Positions 5,580 to 7,458 of a stretch of 7,458 bases of DNA are shown piece after piece (position 1 is the stretch's first letter; every line of letters begins with the position of its first letter). The stretch lies in the NCBI GenBank assembly GCA_029960865.1, contig JASBVX010000066.1, forward strand, positions 1 through 7,458, read 5' to 3'. The notes under the pieces are model-generated. The model did not search any database. It was not told where the DNA came from and was given only the letters and a program-made list of their open reading frames with translations. The position numbers and the translations under genes are program-made. Source of the stretch: Bacillota bacterium (GTDB taxonomy: Bacteria; Bacillota; Sulfobacillia; RBS10-35).

Positions 5580-6355
5580 GGCTGTCCGGCGCAGGAGGAA
5601 AGGGCCGGTTTCACCACCCGGACGCCTGCCCCATACATGGCTTCCACCACTTCATCCTGCCGCAGAAGGAACTGATCGGAAGGACCAAAGTAGAGGAGCT
5701 CGTGGTTGAGGCAGGCGATGGTATCCATGTGATGGGAGATCACCCCGAGATCATGGGAGACCATGATGATGGTGAGGCTGCGCTCCCGGTGGAGGCGGTG
5801 CAAAAGATCATAGAAGCGCTCTTCCGCCTCATGATCCACCCCTACCGTGGGCTCGTCGAGAATCAGAATGTCAGGGTCGGCCACCAGGGCCCGGGCGATG
5901 AGAACCCGCTGCTGCTGGCCGCCGGAAAGAGCACCGATGGTCCACCGGAAGAAATCGGCCATGCCCACTTCCTCCAGAGCCGCCAGGGCCCGCTCTCGGC
6001 CCTGCCGTCCCAACGGCCGCAAAAGACCTGCCTTGCCTACCAGGCCCATCTGGACCACTTCCTCCACCGTGGCCGGAAAGCCGCTCATGAAGCTGCCGGC
6101 CCGTTGGGGAACATAACCGATGCGCCAGCGCTCCCTGAAGCTTGCCAGGGGCTGCCCAAACCAGTACACCTTTCCCCGCCGCAGGGGAAGAAGGCCCACC
6201 ATCAAGCGCAGGAGAGTGGACTTGCCCGAGCCATTGGGTCCCACCAGCCCCAGCATGTCGCCCACCTTTAGGGAAAAGCTCACATGCTGGAGCACATCCC
6301 GGTCGGTGTAGCGAAAAGAAACGTCTTCCACCCGCACGGCCTCTGCCCCGTTCAT
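5576..6355 (-). CDS. znuC: zinc ABC transporter ATP-binding protein
   Basis: A 259-residue ABC ATPase with every catalytic motif intact: Walker A GPNGSGKST (39-47), Q-loop Gln84 in YVPQR, signature LSGGQQQR (143-150), Walker B ILILDEP (163-169) and switch His201 in VSHD. The FPATVEEVVQMG segment (93-104) after the Q-loop is typical of the manganese/zinc ATPase subgroup. It works on the cytoplasmic side as a dimer, energising import through the permease encoded next. The start is ATG 6355 with TAGGAGG seven bases upstream; a 14-residue upstream extension would overlap the operator region and is rejected. This is the first gene of the operon, and the candidate Zur box ends 16 bases before it. 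Confidence 0.95.
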   Translation of the reverse strand: MNGAEAVRVEDVSFRYTDRDVLQHVSFSLKVGDMLGLVGPNGSGKSTLLRLMVGLLPLRRGKVYWFGQPLASFRERWRIGYVPQRAGSFMSGFPATVEEVVQMGLVGKAGLLRPLGRQGRERALAALEEVGMADFFRWTIGALSGGQQQRVLIARALVADPDILILDEPTVGVDHEAEERFYDLLHRLHRERSLTIIMVSHDLGVISHHMDTIACLNHELLYFGPSDQFLLRQDEVVEAMYGAGVRVVKPALSSCAGQP

Positions 6356-6368
6356 CTGATTGCCTCCT

Positions 6369-6387
6369 AATCGGAATCGTTCCGGTT
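6369..6387 (-). promoter_or_regulatory. Zur-box-like operator upstream of znuC
   Basis: The core TCGGAATCGTTCCGG (6371-6385, plus-strand reading) has the 7-1-7 geometry of the Bacillus Zur box TCGTAAT-N-ATTACGA and matches 10 of its 14 defined bases. AA and TT flanks extend the dyad to 19 bp with one mismatched pair per side. It lies between the znuC ribosome site and the presumed promoter, where a bound repressor would stop transcription. A good -35/-10 pair could not be placed: TTGACG (6422-6417) is a -35 candidate without a convincing partner. Confidence 0.6.
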
Positions 6388-6439
6388 TTATTCCCACAAT
6401 TCCATGATAGAGGGTCCGTCAAGAGGTGCCGGGGCATGC

Positions 6440-6467
6440 AAAGGCCGCCGGCTGTATGCCGGCGGCC
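6440..6467 (-). terminator. hairpin terminator after the PrcB/Gmad2 lipoprotein gene
   Basis: GGCCGCCGGC and GCCGGCGGCC form a perfect 10-bp GC stem around a five-base loop (6443-6467). On the minus strand it is followed by only three T residues, so the hairpin is very stable but the U-tract is short and termination may be partial. It starts 19 bases after the lipoprotein stop and separates that gene from the zinc operon. Confidence 0.65.
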
Positions 6468-6485
6468 CTGGGTGGCAGGAAAAGG

Positions 6486-7259
6486 TCAGGGGTGAGACCA
6501 GTGGGTGAACTGCAAGGGGATCATCAGCTGGTCCGTGGGTTCCCCGTCCTTGGGGCTATAGTAAAAAACGAAGAGGGTGCCGTAGGGACTGGTGGGCGTC
6601 ATCTGCAAAGGCAAAGAGACGTCGAACGAAGACCATGCAGGGGCTCCTTCTGGGGCAGTAAGAACTTGATCCAAAAGGACCACATGGCCATCTTCCACCC
6701 GCACGTGGAAAGTGGCCTCCCACACCCGGGCCTGCCCTTTGATGTGGACGGCATCGGCCACTTTTTCGTACGGCACCGGCTTCTCCAGCTTGAAGGAGTT
6801 ATTTTCGTAGAAGATCCCGCCGCTGAAGCTTACATCCACGGAATAATAAGCCGCCGGCGTCACCTGAAGAAGGGCCAGAGGATAGGACACCACCGGAAGG
6901 GTGACATCATCGGAGGAAGGTTCCTTGAGGCTGACATCGATGGCCAGGCCGTCGGGAGAGGGTTCGGCCCTCTCCACCATCAGCTGGTAAGCGGAACTGG
7001 GTTTGCTTCCCCACGAGACAAGGATATAGGTGGAGGTGCCGATGACTTCCTGGAAGATTCCTGTCTCCTCCTGGTGGGATTGCACAAAATCCTGGGCCTC
7101 CTGGGGAACATCCTGCGGATTCAAGATCTGGATGGCCACATCCGGTTCACCGGGGCCTTGGTCGGCACCGGGGGACGGGGTTTCCTCCGGCCCCTGACCG
7201 CATGCGGTCAAGAGGAGGAAAAGAAGGGCAAGAAAGGGATAGGTCCAACGCCTTACCAA
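6486..7259 (-). CDS. lipoprotein with PrcB_C and Gmad2 domains
   Basis: A 257-residue exported lipoprotein. The signal peptide (1-19) ends in LTAC with Cys20 for lipid attachment, followed by a Pro/Gly/Glu-rich linker (about 21-40). Residues about 73-133 (TSTYILVSWGSKPSSAYQL, then DVSLKEPSSDDVTLPVVSYPLALLQV) match the PrcB_C pattern, a beta-rich domain of protease-complex and spore-former lipoproteins. Residues about 168-251 (HIKGQARVWEATFHVRVED, then GTLFVFYYSPKDGEPTDQLMIPLQF) match Gmad2, an immunoglobulin-like domain frequent in spore-forming Bacillota. No catalytic residues are visible, so a structural or binding role at the cell surface or in germination is more likely than enzyme activity. 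The start is TTG 7259 with AAAGGAGG nine bases upstream. It lies 21 bp after the membrane-protein gene, probably on the same mRNA. Confidence 0.8.
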   Translation of the reverse strand: MVRRWTYPFLALLFLLLTACGQGPEETPSPGADQGPGEPDVAIQILNPQDVPQEAQDFVQSHQEETGIFQEVIGTSTYILVSWGSKPSSAYQLMVERAEPSPDGLAIDVSLKEPSSDDVTLPVVSYPLALLQVTPAAYYSVDVSFSGGIFYENNSFKLEKPVPYEKVADAVHIKGQARVWEATFHVRVEDGHVVLLDQVLTAPEGAPAWSSFDVSLPLQMTPTSPYGTLFVFYYSPKDGEPTDQLMIPLQFTHWSHP

Positions 7260-7280
7260 CGTGGGCGGCCTCCTTTGCCT

Positions 7281-7458
7281 TCAGGGACGTCCGCTAACCC
7301 GCTCCTGTTCCCGCCCCTTGAGGCTGGCGAAAAGGAGGGCTCCCAGAAAGGAGATGGCGGCCACCAGCGAAAAGAGCCCGCCAAACCCCCGGGATTCCAG
7401 GGCCAGCCCGAAAAAAATGAGCCCCATGGCAATCCCCACCGTGCGAAAGACGGCGATA
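7281..7458 (-). CDS. C-terminal end of an MFS-like membrane transporter
   Basis: The last 58 codons of a gene that enters from the right edge. The visible part begins IAVFRTVGIAMGLIFFGLALESRG, continues with a second hydrophobic helix FSLVAAISFLGALLFASL, and ends in a short charged tail. Two closing helices joined by a short Gly-rich turn, with a basic cytoplasmic tail, fit helices 11 and 12 of a major facilitator. The family is inferred from this pattern alone, and the substrate cannot be guessed. The ribosome site of the following lipoprotein gene starts just after its stop codon. Confidence 0.65.
   Translation of the reverse strand, partial: IAVFRTVGIAMGLIFFGLALESRGFGGLFSLVAAISFLGALLFASLKGREQERVSGRP

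Noticed and set aside
5702..6271. 189-codon plus-strand open frame opposite znuC
   Set aside because: It is the complement of conserved ABC ATPase motifs, lacks a ribosome site and shows no protein-like pattern.
6404..6422. TTGACG and TATCAT on the minus strand as the znuC promoter
   Set aside because: Only 7 bases separate the two boxes, far too few for a sigma-A promoter; the true -10 could not be placed.

Overview
The window reads as part of the chromosome of a GC-rich Gram-positive bacterium, most likely a (possibly thermophilic) spore-forming member of the Bacillota. The signs are strong GGAGG-type ribosome sites, frequent TTG/GTG starts, lipoproteins with a typical lipobox, a Gmad2 domain of the kind met in spore-former lipoproteins, and a Zur-box-like operator resembling the Bacillus consensus. 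Genus cannot be named from sequence alone. Coding density is very high; no tRNA, rRNA, CRISPR array, insertion sequence or phage gene is visible.

Layout. (1) 1-728, minus strand: a 52-residue single-pass membrane protein followed closely by an MFS_3-type drug/siderophore-like exporter that runs off the left edge. The small gene has an extended -10 box only 6 bases before its ATG and no Shine-Dalgarno, so it looks leaderless. (2) 727-1989, plus strand: a two-domain class II aldolase/adducin-family protein with an overlapping divergent promoter in front and a strong intrinsic terminator behind. (3) 1995-2811, plus strand: an IclR-family regulator whose short leader carries two consecutive 7-3-7 palindromes, one over the -10 box and one over the Shine-Dalgarno and TTG start. 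(4) 2755-3345, minus strand: an ECF-transporter S-component-like membrane protein, overlapping the IclR gene tail to tail by 57 bp. (5) 3405-6355, minus strand: a zinc-uptake operon in the order ATPase (znuC), permease (znuB), Fur-family repressor (zur), lipoprotein zinc receptor (znuA). Every junction overlaps, and a Zur-box-like palindrome sits just before znuC. (6) 6440-7458, minus strand: the last 58 codons of another MFS-like membrane protein, then a PrcB_C + Gmad2 lipoprotein closed by a hairpin terminator.

How the parts work together. The zinc block forms a self-contained module: ZnuA captures Zn(II) outside the membrane, ZnuB passes it through, ZnuC drives the step with ATP, and Zur, made from the same mRNA, probably shuts off the operon when zinc is sufficient. 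The terminator after znuA is built so that its 3' arm and T-tract also form the ribosome site and TTG start of the ECF-like gene, suggesting that gene's expression depends on read-through or on the state of that hairpin. The IclR protein probably controls its own gene and perhaps the adjacent aldolase gene; its ligand is not apparent.

No wholly new multi-gene system is evident. The most unusual signals are regulatory: the terminator/ribosome-site fusion at 3343-3381, the palindrome pair in the IclR leader, and the leaderless small membrane gene with interlocked divergent promoters.
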